This document shows, piece after piece, positions 16,481-24,414 of a stretch of 64,000 bases of DNA. The number at the start of each line of letters is the position of its first letter. The stretch's first letter is position 1. The notes below the pieces were generated by a model. It had not been told where the DNA came from. It saw nothing but the letters and a program-made list of their open reading frames with translations, and did not search any database. Both the position numbers and the translations under genes were made by a program. Source of the DNA: an uncultured Bacteroidales bacterium (GTDB lineage: Bacteria > Bacteroidota > Bacteroidia > Bacteroidales > F082). Location of the stretch: positions 124,001 to 188,000 of the forward strand of contig CAMVCZ010000001.1 in assembly GCA_947166105.1 (NCBI GenBank), written 5' to 3'.

Positions 16481-16810
16481 ATGAGAATTGAAACCATAGA
16501 CAAATTCTTACAAGAGATTGGCCGAGTGCCATTGCTAACGAAAGAAGAAGAATTAGCCCTCCTCAAGGCTGTGCAGGAAAAAGGGCAAGACTGCGATGAG
16601 ATGGAACAACTGTGCCAATCGAACATGAGGTTTATGGTGTCGTTGGTCAGCCAGTATCAGCAACGCGGACTGACGCTGGAAGAACTGATTACCATCGTTA
16701 TTGAAGGCATGAAAAAGGCTGCTCTGACCTGCAATTTGAATGGTGACGTTAAATTCCTCCATTATGCCGTTTCAGTAATGCGACAGTGTTTGGAGGAAGC
16801 ATTTGAGTGA
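16481..16810 (+). CDS. Truncated sigma-70-like protein (regions 1.2 to 2 only)
   Basis: 109 residues. IDKFLQEIGRVPLLTKEEE (5-23) matches sigma region 1.2, as in RpoD-type DKYLQEIGREDLIT. QLCQSNMRFMVSLVSQYQQR (about 46-65) and LTLEELITIVIEGMKKA align with regions 2.1-2.2, and FLHYAVSVMRQCLEEA aligns with FISYAVWWIRQSI. Everything after region 2 is missing, and the core-binding NEGNLGL of region 2.2 has changed to IVIEGMK. It cannot recognise a -33 box alone. It might bind RNA polymerase as a competitor or co-regulator, or be decaying. A 28-codon piece of a second copy lies at 6054. Confidence 0.7.
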   Translation: MRIETIDKFLQEIGRVPLLTKEEELALLKAVQEKGQDCDEMEQLCQSNMRFMVSLVSQYQQRGLTLEELITIVIEGMKKAALTCNLNGDVKFLHYAVSVMRQCLEEAFE

Positions 16811-16874
16811 ACTTGAAGTTTTTTTGGCGATGATATTGAAGTGCTGAATTATTGAGAAGAGGAAGCCACTAAAC

Positions 16875-16917
16875 AAAAATAGTAATAGCCGTTACCGTAA
16901 TGGCAATTACTATTTTT
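16875..16917. repeat. Double palindrome E1
   Basis: The outer arms AAAAATAGTAAT and ATTACTATTTTT are perfect 12-bp inverted repeats. Inside are two head-to-tail dyads of the form GTAAT-N4-RTTAC. The A and T runs at either end could also make it a bidirectional terminator for the operon upstream. Confidence 0.8.
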
Positions 16918-16950
16918 ATGTAAAAATCGAAGAAAAATTTGTGCAAACGC

Positions 16951-16980
16951 TTGCAGTTCCGAAAATTATGCGTACTTTTG
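16951..16980 (+). promoter_or_regulatory. Promoter of the ATPase-nuclease gene at 17050
   Basis: A TTG box at 16951 and TACTTTTG at 16973-16980 are 19 bp apart. Palindrome E2 lies directly on the expected transcription start, an operator-like position. Confidence 0.65.
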
Positions 16981-16986
16981 CAGAAT

Positions 16987-17020
16987 GGTAATGAGTATTA
17001 CCGTAATGATGATTACTATT
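16987..17020. repeat. Double palindrome E2 over the transcription start
   Basis: GGTAATGAGTATTACC and GTAATGATGATTAC, two perfect dyads placed end to end. The placement at about +1 to +35 suits repression of the gene at 17050. Confidence 0.8.
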
Positions 17021-17049
17021 TGTTGAAACAACTCAAAAACTGATGAGGT

Positions 17050-18366
17050 ATGAAGTTCTACAATCGTGAAAATGAAAAGGCGCAACTCTATAAAGTGCTG
17101 AAACAGAGCAAGAAAGAAGCACAAATGACCGTGCTGATGGGTCGCAGGCGCATTGGCAAGACCGAACTTTCGTTGCAATGTGGAGACGAAAAAGTGCTCT
17201 ATTTCTTCGTCGGAAAGAAGACGGAACAACTGCTTTGCCACGATTATTTGGAAGAAATCAGTTTCAAATTGGGCGTTCCCATCATTGGGCAACTTTCCTC
17301 GTTTTCGGAGGTTTTCAGGTATGTGCTGCAACTGGCTGAAAGACAGCCTTTCACGTTGGTTATCGATGAGTTCCAGAACTTCCTAAAAATCAATCCTTCC
17401 GTGTTCAGCGATATGCAGCGCGATTGGGACTTGCACAAGCGCACGAGCCACCTCAATCTGATTATCAGCGGCTCGGTGTTCACGCTGATGAAACGGATTT
17501 TCGAGGACTACGAAGAGCCGCTTTTCGGTCGCGCTACAGAACGGCTATTGCTTAAGCCCTTCTCAACCAACGTTTTGAAGGAAATATTGGCCGACTACAA
17601 TCCCAATTACACACCCGAGGACTTGTTGGCCTTGTTCAGCATCACGGGCGGCGTTCCGTGGTATGTTGCGCTTTTGCTCGATAAAGGTTATGTCACTAAA
17701 GACCAAATGCTTACCGCCTTGACAGAGGAAAATTCACCTTTCATCAACGAGGGCAAAAACATCCTCATTGAGGAGTTCGGCACCGACTATGTCACTTATT
17801 TCTCCATCTTGACCTGCATTGCGGGCGGACTGAAAACCCGTGCCGAGATTGAAGGCGAGTTGGGCATCGGCAACATCGGGAGTTATTTGGCGCGGTTGGA
17901 GAATTATTACAACCTCGTCAGCAAGTCGCTGCCCATTTTCTCGAAGGAAAACAGCAAGAAAATGCGCTACCAACTCAACGACTGCTTCCTGATTTTCTGG
18001 TTCCGCTTCTTCTACAAGTATCAGGCACTTGTCGAAAATCGTGCGTTGAAGTCGCTGGAAACCATTATCTTGCGCGACTATAGCACGGTTTCAGGCTTTA
18101 TGATGGAGCGTTATTTCGCCCGCAAGTTTGAGGAGGAAGGCAAGTACATCATCGGCAAGTGGTGGGACCGCAAAGGAGAGAACGAGTTAGACCTCATCGT
18201 GGCCGACCCCATCAAAAAGAAGGCTTGGGTTTATGAACTGAAGAAGCAAGGCGAGCGTTTTGAGGCCAAGGTTTTGAAGGAAAAAGTGAAGGCAATGGTG
18301 GCCCAAACGCCCGAGTTGGCAAAAATGAGATTGCATCTTGGTTCTTTGACTCTCGAAGATGTGTAA
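17050..18366 (+). CDS. Archaeal-type ATPase (ATPase_2/DUF234) with C-terminal PD-(D/E)XK-like domain
   Basis: 438 residues. Walker A is GRRRIGKTEL (about 31-40), Walker B is LVIDEFQNF (about 108), and SGSVFTLMKRIF is the sensor region. Residues 215-330 contain a winged-helix-like segment (ITGGVPWYVALLLDKGYVTK). The C terminus carries GENELDLIVADP and WVYELKKQ, the D and E-x-K of a PD-(D/E)XK fold as in the DUF234 family. Substrates are unknown. It is flanked by double palindromes E1/E2 and E3, and it shares its architecture with the genes at 26704 and 61376. Confidence 0.85.
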   Translation: MKFYNRENEKAQLYKVLKQSKKEAQMTVLMGRRRIGKTELSLQCGDEKVLYFFVGKKTEQLLCHDYLEEISFKLGVPIIGQLSSFSEVFRYVLQLAERQPFTLVIDEFQNFLKINPSVFSDMQRDWDLHKRTSHLNLIISGSVFTLMKRIFEDYEEPLFGRATERLLLKPFSTNVLKEILADYNPNYTPEDLLALFSITGGVPWYVALLLDKGYVTKDQMLTALTEENSPFINEGKNILIEEFGTDYVTYFSILTCIAGGLKTRAEIEGELGIGNIGSYLARLENYYNLVSKSLPIFSKENSKKMRYQLNDCFLIFWFRFFYKYQALVENRALKSLETIILRDYSTVSGFMMERYFARKFEEEGKYIIGKWWDRKGENELDLIVADPIKKKAWVYELKKQGERFEAKVLKEKVKAMVAQTPELAKMRLHLGSLTLEDV

Positions 18367-18401
18367 TCGATTGAAAATCAAATTATTTCTGCTTGAGTTT
18401 G

Positions 18402-18440
18402 AAAATAGTAATGGCCATTACCGTAATGGCTGTTACTATT
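18402..18440. repeat. Double palindrome E3
   Basis: GTAATGGCCATTAC followed by GTAATGGCTGTTAC with AAAATA and TATT flanks. It lies between the convergent ends of the ATPase gene and murB, mirroring E1 on the other side of the gene. Confidence 0.8.
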
Positions 18441-18461
18441 TCACTTTTCGCCACAATTTAA

Positions 18462-19499
18462 CTAAACAAAATTGACCTCCGGGCTAATCCGAATCCCGAA
18501 CTTGGCCTCCACGGAATCTTGGATTTTTCGGGCAAGTTCCACGATGTCGTGGCCATTGCCGCCGCCGTAATGCACGAGGACGAGGGCTTGTTTGTCATAA
18601 ACTCCAACGTGCTCGTTGCGCCAGCCTTTCCAACTGGTTCTTGAGCTTGTCGAAGGGCCAGCCTGCTCGATGAGCCATCCGGCGGGGACTTTCACCTTGC
18701 CATTAGGCTCGTCATAATGTGGAATGTTTGAAAACTCTTTTTGCAAAGCTGCAAATTGCGCCGCCTCAATGACTGGATTCTTGAAAAAACTGCCCGCGCT
18801 GCCAATCTGCTTTACATCAGGCAGTTTGGTGTCGCGGATGGCGCAAATGGCATTGTGGAGTTGCTGCAAGGTCGGGTTTACGATGCCGTTTTGCTCCAAA
18901 TAGGCTTTGATGTTGCCGTAATCGAGGTGGAGTGGTGCGTTTTTTTTCAACAAGAAGTCCACCGAAGTGATGATGAATTGGCCTTTCAGTTCGTTTTTGA
19001 AAATGCTTTCACGGTAGCCGAAACGACATTTTTCTTTGTCGAAAACCTTGGTTTTTCCCGTTTCCAATTCAAAGGCTTCGCATTGCAAGAAGCTGTCTTT
19101 CAATTCCATACCGTATGCACCAATGTTTTGCACGGGTGCTGCACCCACTTTTCCGGGAATGTGGGCAAGGTTCTCCAAACCATACCAACCTTTGCAGACC
19201 GTAAACTTCACGAAATCAGGCCAATCCTCGCCCGCTTGGGCGCGGATGACGACCTCGTCCCCGTCCTCGCGAAGGATTTCGATGCCTTTCGTGTTGATAT
19301 GAACCACAAGGCCGTCAAAAACATCGTCTTGAAACAAAACATTGTTGCCGCCGCTCAAGACAAGATGCTTTTCTTGCTTGAAAACATCGGTTGTAATCAA
19401 TGCTTCAAGTTGCTGAATGTCATTGATTTCAACGAAATATTTCGCTACGGTATTGAAGCCGAAGCTGTTATACTGCTGGAGGTTGAAGTTGTTTTTCAT
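18462..19499 (-). CDS. murB: UDP-N-acetylenolpyruvoylglucosamine reductase MurB
   Basis: 345 residues from the ATG at 19499. MurB reduces UDP-GlcNAc-enolpyruvate to UDP-MurNAc in the cytoplasm, with FAD and NADPH. The N terminus (LQQYNSFGFNTVAKYF), the FAD-binding stretch LVLSGGNNVLF, the IPGKVGAAPVQNIGAYG loop, the catalytic serine region GSAGSFFKNP and the C-terminal ISPEVNFV (catalytic Glu) are all present. An in-frame 24-bp insertion adds PSTSSRTS between WLIEQAG and WKGWRNEHVGV, a region normally without a gap. A TATTTTTG box lies only 5 nt upstream of the ATG. Confidence 0.95.
   Translation of the reverse strand: MKNNFNLQQYNSFGFNTVAKYFVEINDIQQLEALITTDVFKQEKHLVLSGGNNVLFQDDVFDGLVVHINTKGIEILREDGDEVVIRAQAGEDWPDFVKFTVCKGWYGLENLAHIPGKVGAAPVQNIGAYGMELKDSFLQCEAFELETGKTKVFDKEKCRFGYRESIFKNELKGQFIITSVDFLLKKNAPLHLDYGNIKAYLEQNGIVNPTLQQLHNAICAIRDTKLPDVKQIGSAGSFFKNPVIEAAQFAALQKEFSNIPHYDEPNGKVKVPAGWLIEQAGPSTSSRTSWKGWRNEHVGVYDKQALVLVHYGGGNGHDIVELARKIQDSVEAKFGIRISPEVNFV
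18633..18656. repeat. 24-bp repeat-like insertion inside murB
   Basis: On the coding strand the insert reads CCTTCGACAAGCTCAAGAAC then CAGT. GCCCTTCGACAAGCTCA resembles half of a palindromic element that I recall as widespread in Bacteroidota. It preserves the frame and adds eight Ser/Thr-rich residues. Confidence 0.65.
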
Positions 19500-19504
19500 A
19501 GGGG

Positions 19505-19512
19505 CAAAAATA
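19505..19512 (-). promoter_or_regulatory. -7 box (TATTTTTG) of murB
   Basis: On the minus strand TATTTTTG ends 5 nt before the murB ATG, so the transcript may be leaderless or nearly so. Confidence 0.5.
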
Positions 19513-19553
19513 CACAATAGAATCGTAATAATTGAGGTTTAAGGAAAACTTTG

Positions 19554-19561
19554 TACCTTTG
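19554..19561 (+). promoter_or_regulatory. -7 box (TACCTTTG) of the GT4 gene
   Basis: TACCTTTG ends 4 nt before the ATG at 19566. As with divergent murB, the message would be essentially leaderless. Confidence 0.5.
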
Positions 19562-19565
19562 CCGT

Positions 19566-20687
19566 ATGAAACGCGCCATCGTATCGGTTATTAACGACTT
19601 GGTTACTGACCAGCGGGTGAACAAGTCGTGCTTGGCCTTGCAAAAGGCTGGGTATGAGGTGCTTTTGGTTGGAAGAAAGCAACGAAAAAGTCCGCCGATG
19701 GACGAAAGACCTTACGGCACGAAAAGAATGAAACTGCTTTTCGAGAAAGGACCGCTTTTCTATGCCGAATACAACATTCGCCTGTTTTTCTTCCTGCTGT
19801 TTCATCGCGCCAATCTTTTGCTTTCCAATGACTTGGATACAGTTTTGCCCAACTATTTCATTTCGCGTTTGAAGGGTAGCAAAATGGTATTCGACAGCCA
19901 CGAATATTTCACCGAAACGCCGGAATTGATCGGGCGGCCCAAGGTGCAGCGCGTTTGGAAACGAATCGAAGGCTTCGTGGTGCCCAAGTTGGACGAAATG
20001 ATTACGGTTTGCGACAGCATCGCCGACCTTTTCCGTGAGAAATATGGTGTCAAAGTTCTCGTTATCAGGAATATACCGCCACGAAAGGCTTTGCCACCGA
20101 AAGGCGACAAAACGGCTTTGGGATTGCCCGCCGACAAACACCTATTAATATTGCAAGGTTCAGGCATCAACATCCAGCGCGGGGCCGAGGAATTGGTGCA
20201 AGCGATGACGCTTTTGGACGACTGTTTCCTGATGATTATCGGAGGCGGCGACGTGTTGCCTATCTTGAAACAAATGGTTGAGGAACAGAATATTACAGAC
20301 CGTGTGCGCTTTTTCCCGAGGATGCCTTACCAACAGATGATGGCTTACACGCAATTGGCCGAATTGGGCTTTTGTTTGGACAAAGACACCAACCTTAATT
20401 ACCGTTTCAGCCTGCCCAACAAATTGTTCGATTTCATCCAAGCGGGCGTTCCGATTGTAGCTTCGCATCTGACTGAAATTGAGAAGATTATCCGTCAATA
20501 TGACATTGGAACTTTCATTGAAAACCACGAACCGGCGACTATTGCGGCGACCATCAAAGAGGCCTTGTCGGATAAGGATAGGTTGGCTGTTTGGAAGCAA
20601 CATTTGGCGGTTGCAGCACAGGATTTGTGTTGGGAAAATGAGGAGAAGAAACTGCTGCCGATTTATTTGGGAACCAAGGAGGAATAG
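19566..20687 (+). CDS. Glycosyltransferase, GT4-like
   Basis: 373 residues from the ATG at 19566. The fold looks like GT-B: an N-terminal Rossmann half (RAIVSVINDLVTDQRVNKSC) and a C-terminal half with LPADKHLLILQGSGINIQRG and the nucleotide-sugar motif region NKLFDFIQAGVPIVAS, where GT4 enzymes place their E-x7-E or equivalent residues. It probably transfers a sugar in cell-surface glycan synthesis; donor and acceptor are unknown. There is no signal peptide. The GT2 gene at 20696 is convergent. Confidence 0.85.
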   Translation: MKRAIVSVINDLVTDQRVNKSCLALQKAGYEVLLVGRKQRKSPPMDERPYGTKRMKLLFEKGPLFYAEYNIRLFFFLLFHRANLLLSNDLDTVLPNYFISRLKGSKMVFDSHEYFTETPELIGRPKVQRVWKRIEGFVVPKLDEMITVCDSIADLFREKYGVKVLVIRNIPPRKALPPKGDKTALGLPADKHLLILQGSGINIQRGAEELVQAMTLLDDCFLMIIGGGDVLPILKQMVEEQNITDRVRFFPRMPYQQMMAYTQLAELGFCLDKDTNLNYRFSLPNKLFDFIQAGVPIVASHLTEIEKIIRQYDIGTFIENHEPATIAATIKEALSDKDRLAVWKQHLAVAAQDLCWENEEKKLLPIYLGTKEE

Positions 20688-20695
20688 CCTTTCGC

Positions 20696-21595
20696 CTACT
20701 CAATCGAGAGGAAATAGCCTAATTTGTAAGCATTTAGCCATCCGATTTTGGGCTTTTTTCCAGTCAGGTTTTGACGTAGCCGTTTCGCTGTTTTTTTGAA
20801 AACAAAACGTGCCAAAGACAGCAATCCCGTTTTTTTAATCACATTGGCAGTTGAAAGCAAAGGTGAATATTCGGTCAATTCATTTTGCATTTCGTGGAGC
20901 GTGTGCATAGCGTCCTCTAACTTGGCTATGTATTTTTCGTTGGACTCAAATTGCATCATAACAACTATATTGTCAATGTGTTGAATACTGATTTTGGCAT
21001 CGCACAAGCGTTTCCCAAATAGTACATCCTCATAGCCGTATTTGGCAATGGTCTCATCAAAAGGATGGGCCAGCATCACCTCGCGCCGAGCTATGAAATT
21101 GGTGGTTCGGAAACTTTGGTAGGGATGCGTTTGCCGTTGTTGGGCAGTGTGCTGAGGGGCAATTTTTTTCTCGTATTTGTAGCGAAGATTGTGGATTGAA
21201 AGAGATTCGTTTTGGTCGATGGCGATACCGCCGTTCACCACTTGGGCTGTGTCTGCCAAAAGATAGTTTTTGATGAAATCCTTATCGGGGAAGCCCACGT
21301 TGCAATCGAGGAAAAGCAGCCATTCGTATTGTGCTTGTCGGGCGAGGAAGTTCCGATTGGCGGCTCGGCCAAGGTTCTCATCGTGTCGAATCAAGGAACA
21401 ATGCGTTATTTCATTGATCAATGCGTTTTGTCGGAGCGATTCCTCGTCGGTGGAGGCATCGTCGGAAACGATGATTTCGAATTGAAGTCCTTCAATGCTT
21501 GAAGCCATCTGATGCAATTCGCGAACTTGTTTCAGGCAAATGTCGTTGCGTGTTGGAATCAGTATGGAAAGTTCTTGAATCATAAGCACTTTCAT
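20696..21595 (-). CDS. Glycosyltransferase family 2 protein
   Basis: 299 residues from the ATG at 21595, which overlaps the ftsE stop (ATGA). The N terminus (LSILIPTRND), VSDDASTDE (UDP-binding aspartates) and LLFLDCNVGFP (DxD-equivalent DCN) define a GT-A fold. A later segment (YGYEDVLFGKRLCDAKISIQ) carries the ED motif often seen as the catalytic base. It is probably a glycan synthesis enzyme. Coupling with ftsE is positional and does not by itself indicate a division role. Confidence 0.87.
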   Translation of the reverse strand: MKVLMIQELSILIPTRNDICLKQVRELHQMASSIEGLQFEIIVSDDASTDEESLRQNALINEITHCSLIRHDENLGRAANRNFLARQAQYEWLLFLDCNVGFPDKDFIKNYLLADTAQVVNGGIAIDQNESLSIHNLRYKYEKKIAPQHTAQQRQTHPYQSFRTTNFIARREVMLAHPFDETIAKYGYEDVLFGKRLCDAKISIQHIDNIVVMMQFESNEKYIAKLEDAMHTLHEMQNELTEYSPLLSTANVIKKTGLLSLARFVFKKTAKRLRQNLTGKKPKIGWLNAYKLGYFLSIE

Positions 21596-22269
21596 TCCAT
21601 TTCGGAACAAATCACCGTCCCGTTCTTGCAATTGGCGATGCGTGAAGGATATTTCTGCATCAAAGTGTAGTTGTGCGTGGCCATCAGCACGGCTTGACCG
21701 TTCTCGCTGATGCGGCGCAAGAGTTTCATCACTTCAAGGGTGGTGTCGGGGTCGAGGTTGCCGGTAGGCTCGTCGGCGATGATGACATCGGGGTCGTTGA
21801 GGAGGGCGCGGGCGATGGCAACGCCTTGTTGCTCGCCTCCTGACATCTGGTGCGGCATACTTTTGCGCTTGTCGCTTAGCCCGACTTTGGCCAAAACCTC
21901 ATCAATTCGGCGCGAAATCTCGGCTTTTTCTGTCCATCCCGTGGCACCCAGCACAAACTCCAAGTTTTTCTCCACGCTGCGGTCGAAAAGGAGTTGGAAG
22001 TCCTGAAACACAATGCCGATTTTGCGCCTCAGATAGGGAATGTCTTTCTTGCGCAAGTGGGTGAGGTCGTAGCCAGCCACGTTGAAGTAGCCGTCGCGGG
22101 CGGGCAATTCGCCGTACAAAGTCTTTAATAGTGAGGACTTTCCGCTTCCCGTGCGACCGATGAGATAGATGAATTCGCCTTTGTTCAAGGTGAGGTTCAC
22201 GTTGGACAAAACGAGGTTCTCCCTCTGGAAAATGGAGGCGTTTCTGATTTCTATGATGGGTTCTGACAT
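21592..22269 (-). CDS. ftsE: Cell division ATP-binding protein FtsE
   Basis: 225 residues. FtsE drives FtsX to control septal peptidoglycan hydrolases. Walker A is GRTGSGKSS, the Q-loop lies in [11 protein letters not shown], the signature is [16 protein letters not shown], Walker B is [12 protein letters not shown] and the H-loop is MATHNY. The usual Arg after the signature (EQQR) is Gly here. No ftsX lies next to it; the adjacent coupled gene is a GT2 glycosyltransferase. LolD/MacB-type ATPases are close relatives, but the N-terminal [18 protein letters not shown] and overall length favour FtsE. Confidence 0.85.
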   Translation of the reverse strand: MSEPIIEIRNASIFQRENLVLSNVNLTLNKGEFIYLIGRTGSGKSSLLKTLYGELPARDGYFNVAGYDLTHLRKKDIPYLRRKIGIVFQDFQLLFDRSVEKNLEFVLGATGWTEKAEISRRIDEVLAKVGLSDKRKSMPHQMSGGEQQGVAIARALLNDPDVIIADEPTGNLDPDTTLEVMKLLRRISENGQAVLMATHNYTLMQKYPSRIANCKNGTVICSEME

Positions 22270-22381
22270 TTATTGATTTAAGATTTCAAATTTCAAGATT
22301 TCAAGATTTCTCGGCTGCCACGGTGTGACAGCCCTACAATTCTCAACTCCCAACTATCAACTGTAAACTATCAACTGCAAA

Positions 22382-23167
22382 CTACCAGCTTCCCGAGGCG
22401 CCGCCGCCGCCGAAACCGCCGCCGCCAAAGCCACCAAAGCCTCCACCGCCAAAACTGCCGCCACCACTACTTCCTCCAAAACTGCTACCGCCGAAGCCGC
22501 CCATCGGAATCCAAATGGTGCGGGTGCCGCCGCCGGAATAGTTCTGGTTGCCATTGCTGGAGCGGAAAATGAGGATGAGAGCAATCATAAAAATGAGGAT
22601 AAGCCAAATGGGTATGCCTTCGTCGCCATTGGTGTATTCGTCTTGGGTAAACTTGCCCGAACAGAGGTCCATAATGACATTGACGGCGTTGTCGATGCCC
22701 GTGTAGTAGTCGTCTTCCTTGAAGGAGGGAATCATCTCCTTTTCGATGATGCGCTTGGCCGTGGCATCGGTGACATATTCCTCGATGCCGTAGCCCGTGT
22801 TGATGTTCACTTGGCCGCGCTCGCTGCCTTTCTTGGGCTTCACGAGGATGACCGCGCCATTGTTTTTGCCCTTTTGTCCCACGCCCCAACTGTGCCCGAT
22901 TTCAGTGGCATACTGCTCCACGCTGTAGCCCTGAAGGTCGTCGACAAGGAGGACGAGGATTTGAGTCGAAGTGCTGTCGTTATAGGCCACTAATTTATGC
23001 TCTAAAATATTGACTTGGTGGGCGGTAAGCGTACCCGTGTAGTCGTTCACCAATCGTGGCGGGTTGGGCGGACTCGGCAATTGGGCTTTCAGCGTTGTGC
23101 CGAAAGTGAGCAAAACGAGAAGTAAACCGAATAAAAGGGTAAGTTTATGTCTATCAATTGTTTTCAT
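22382..23167 (-). CDS. TPM-domain membrane protein with Gly/Ser-rich tail (YgcG-like)
   Basis: 261 residues from the ATG at 23167. A signal peptide (LTLLFGLLLVLLTFGTTLKA) is followed by the TPM domain (LVNDYTGTLTAHQVNILEHK to about residue 165) with the conserved GIEEYVTDATAKRIIE region. A transmembrane helix (IWLILIFMIALILIF) precedes a tail of Gly, Ser and Phe. TPM proteins of this shape are thought to help membrane protein or photosystem quality control in other groups, and the bacterial role is unclear. It overlaps the preceding TPM gene by 14 nt, so they form one operon. No lemA gene, a common partner, is visible. Confidence 0.88.
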   Translation of the reverse strand: MKTIDRHKLTLLFGLLLVLLTFGTTLKAQLPSPPNPPRLVNDYTGTLTAHQVNILEHKLVAYNDSTSTQILVLLVDDLQGYSVEQYATEIGHSWGVGQKGKNNGAVILVKPKKGSERGQVNINTGYGIEEYVTDATAKRIIEKEMIPSFKEDDYYTGIDNAVNVIMDLCSGKFTQDEYTNGDEGIPIWLILIFMIALILIFRSSNGNQNYSGGGTRTIWIPMGGFGGSSFGGSSGGGSFGGGGFGGFGGGGFGGGGASGSW

Positions 23168-23597
23168 AGGAGATTTCGTCGGGGATTTCGTTAACATCGT
23201 CGGATTGGTAGGGGAAATAAGTCTTGAGTTTTTCGCCGCAGCGCATAATGCCTTGCACAAGGCCATCGGCGAAACGGCCTTCGCGGAAATGGCTCAACAT
23301 CAGGTCTTTCACATCGTTCCAGAAGTTGTCTTCCACCACATTGTTGATGCCTTCGTCGCCGAGGATGGCAAACTTGTGGTCGCGGACGGCCAAATATATG
23401 AGTACACCGTTGTGCAATTGGGTCTCGTTGAGTTTCAATTTGTTGAAAACCACCAGACTGCGTTTTTCCACATCGCCTCGGCAAAGGTTTTCGATATGCA
23501 CTTTTATTTCGCCCGAGGTGTTCAGTTCGGCCTGCTTGATGGCTTCCACCACGCGGCGGTCTTCCTCGCGGTTCAGTATGTTGATGGCGTTTGACAT
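23154..23597 (-). CDS. Soluble TPM-domain protein
   Basis: 147 residues from the ATG at 23597. Almost the whole length is a TPM domain (NREEDRRVVEAIKQAELNTS at the start, LAVRDHKFAILGDEGINNVV in the middle). There is no signal peptide or membrane segment, so it is probably a cytoplasmic or membrane-associated partner of the following gene, with which it overlaps. Confidence 0.88.
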   Translation of the reverse strand: MSNAINILNREEDRRVVEAIKQAELNTSGEIKVHIENLCRGDVEKRSLVVFNKLKLNETQLHNGVLIYLAVRDHKFAILGDEGINNVVEDNFWNDVKDLMLSHFREGRFADGLVQGIMRCGEKLKTYFPYQSDDVNEIPDEISYENN

Positions 23598-23614
23598 AAT
23601 CGTTCTTTTGACCG

Positions 23615-23622
23615 CAAAAATA
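23615..23622 (-). promoter_or_regulatory. -7 box (TATTTTTG) of the TPM operon
   Basis: On the minus strand TATTTTTG ends 17 nt before the ATG at 23597. Confidence 0.5.
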
Positions 23623-23711
23623 GTCATTTTCCGCAAATTCGCATTTCATCCTTGCCATTTCGTGCTTTTTTTCGTTTCTTTGCAGTCTCAAACAACTAAA
23701 ACAGAATCGAT

Positions 23712-24398
23712 ATGAACAGAACTTTGAAGGCGACAGCAGCCATAATGCTGATGATGGTTGCCGCAAGTTGCAACAAGCCAAATGAACCTGTTGACCATAG
23801 CGGAAGTCTCAATGGTCACGAGTATGTCGACCTTGGTCTCCCGAGCGGCACTTTATGGGCCACATGCAATGTGGGAGCTGATTCCATTGGTGATTATGGT
23901 GACCGTTTTGCTTGGGGCGAAACAAGCTCCAAGGAGGCTTACAATTGGCAAACCTACAAATATACAAATGATGACAAATGGGTACTCAAGTATTGTGTCA
24001 ATAATTGGAATACCCATAACGGCGAATATGGTTTTGAAGACTTACTTACTGAGTTGGAAGCCATTGATGACGCTGCAACGGTCAATTGGGGCGATGGTTG
24101 GCGCACACCAACTGTTGACGATTGGCGTGAGTTGAGGGACAATTGTTTCCATGATACGATTGTCCTAAATAATGTTCGAGGACATTTGATTAAGTCGCCC
24201 AATGGCAATAGTATCTTTTTGCCCGTTGAAGAAATTTATCCTGTTTTTGCTTATTATTGGTCAAGCACTCTTAATACAGATTATGGACCGTACTATGCGT
24301 TTATTTATCGTTTTAAATTTTTTGACAATGACCATGGAATGTCCGCAACCGAACGTTATAGGGGCTGTGCTGTAAGGCCGGTTTGCTCGGTTAAATGA
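23712..24398 (+). CDS. FISUMP-type lipoprotein (Fib_succ_major)
   Basis: 228 residues. A lipoprotein signal peptide ends in the lipobox AASC (Cys20). The domain contains YVDLGLPSGTLWATCNVGA, the FAWGETSSKEAYNWQTY stretch, NWGDGWRTPTVDDWREL and the ending YRGCAVRPVC, the hallmarks of the Fibrobacter succinogenes major paralogous domain common in Bacteroidales surface lipoproteins. It is probably anchored to the outer membrane. The biochemical role of the family is not established. A bidirectional terminator follows. Confidence 0.9.
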   Translation: MNRTLKATAAIMLMMVAASCNKPNEPVDHSGSLNGHEYVDLGLPSGTLWATCNVGADSIGDYGDRFAWGETSSKEAYNWQTYKYTNDDKWVLKYCVNNWNTHNGEYGFEDLLTELEAIDDAATVNWGDGWRTPTVDDWRELRDNCFHDTIVLNNVRGHLIKSPNGNSIFLPVEEIYPVFAYYWSSTLNTDYGPYYAFIYRFKFFDNDHGMSATERYRGCAVRPVCSVK

Positions 24399-24414
24399 TT
24401 GCTGTATTCAAAAA

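Noticed and set aside
16875-18440. Palindromes read as ends of an insertion sequence
   Set aside because: No transposase is present and one of the three copies lies inside the unit over the promoter; an operator role fits better.
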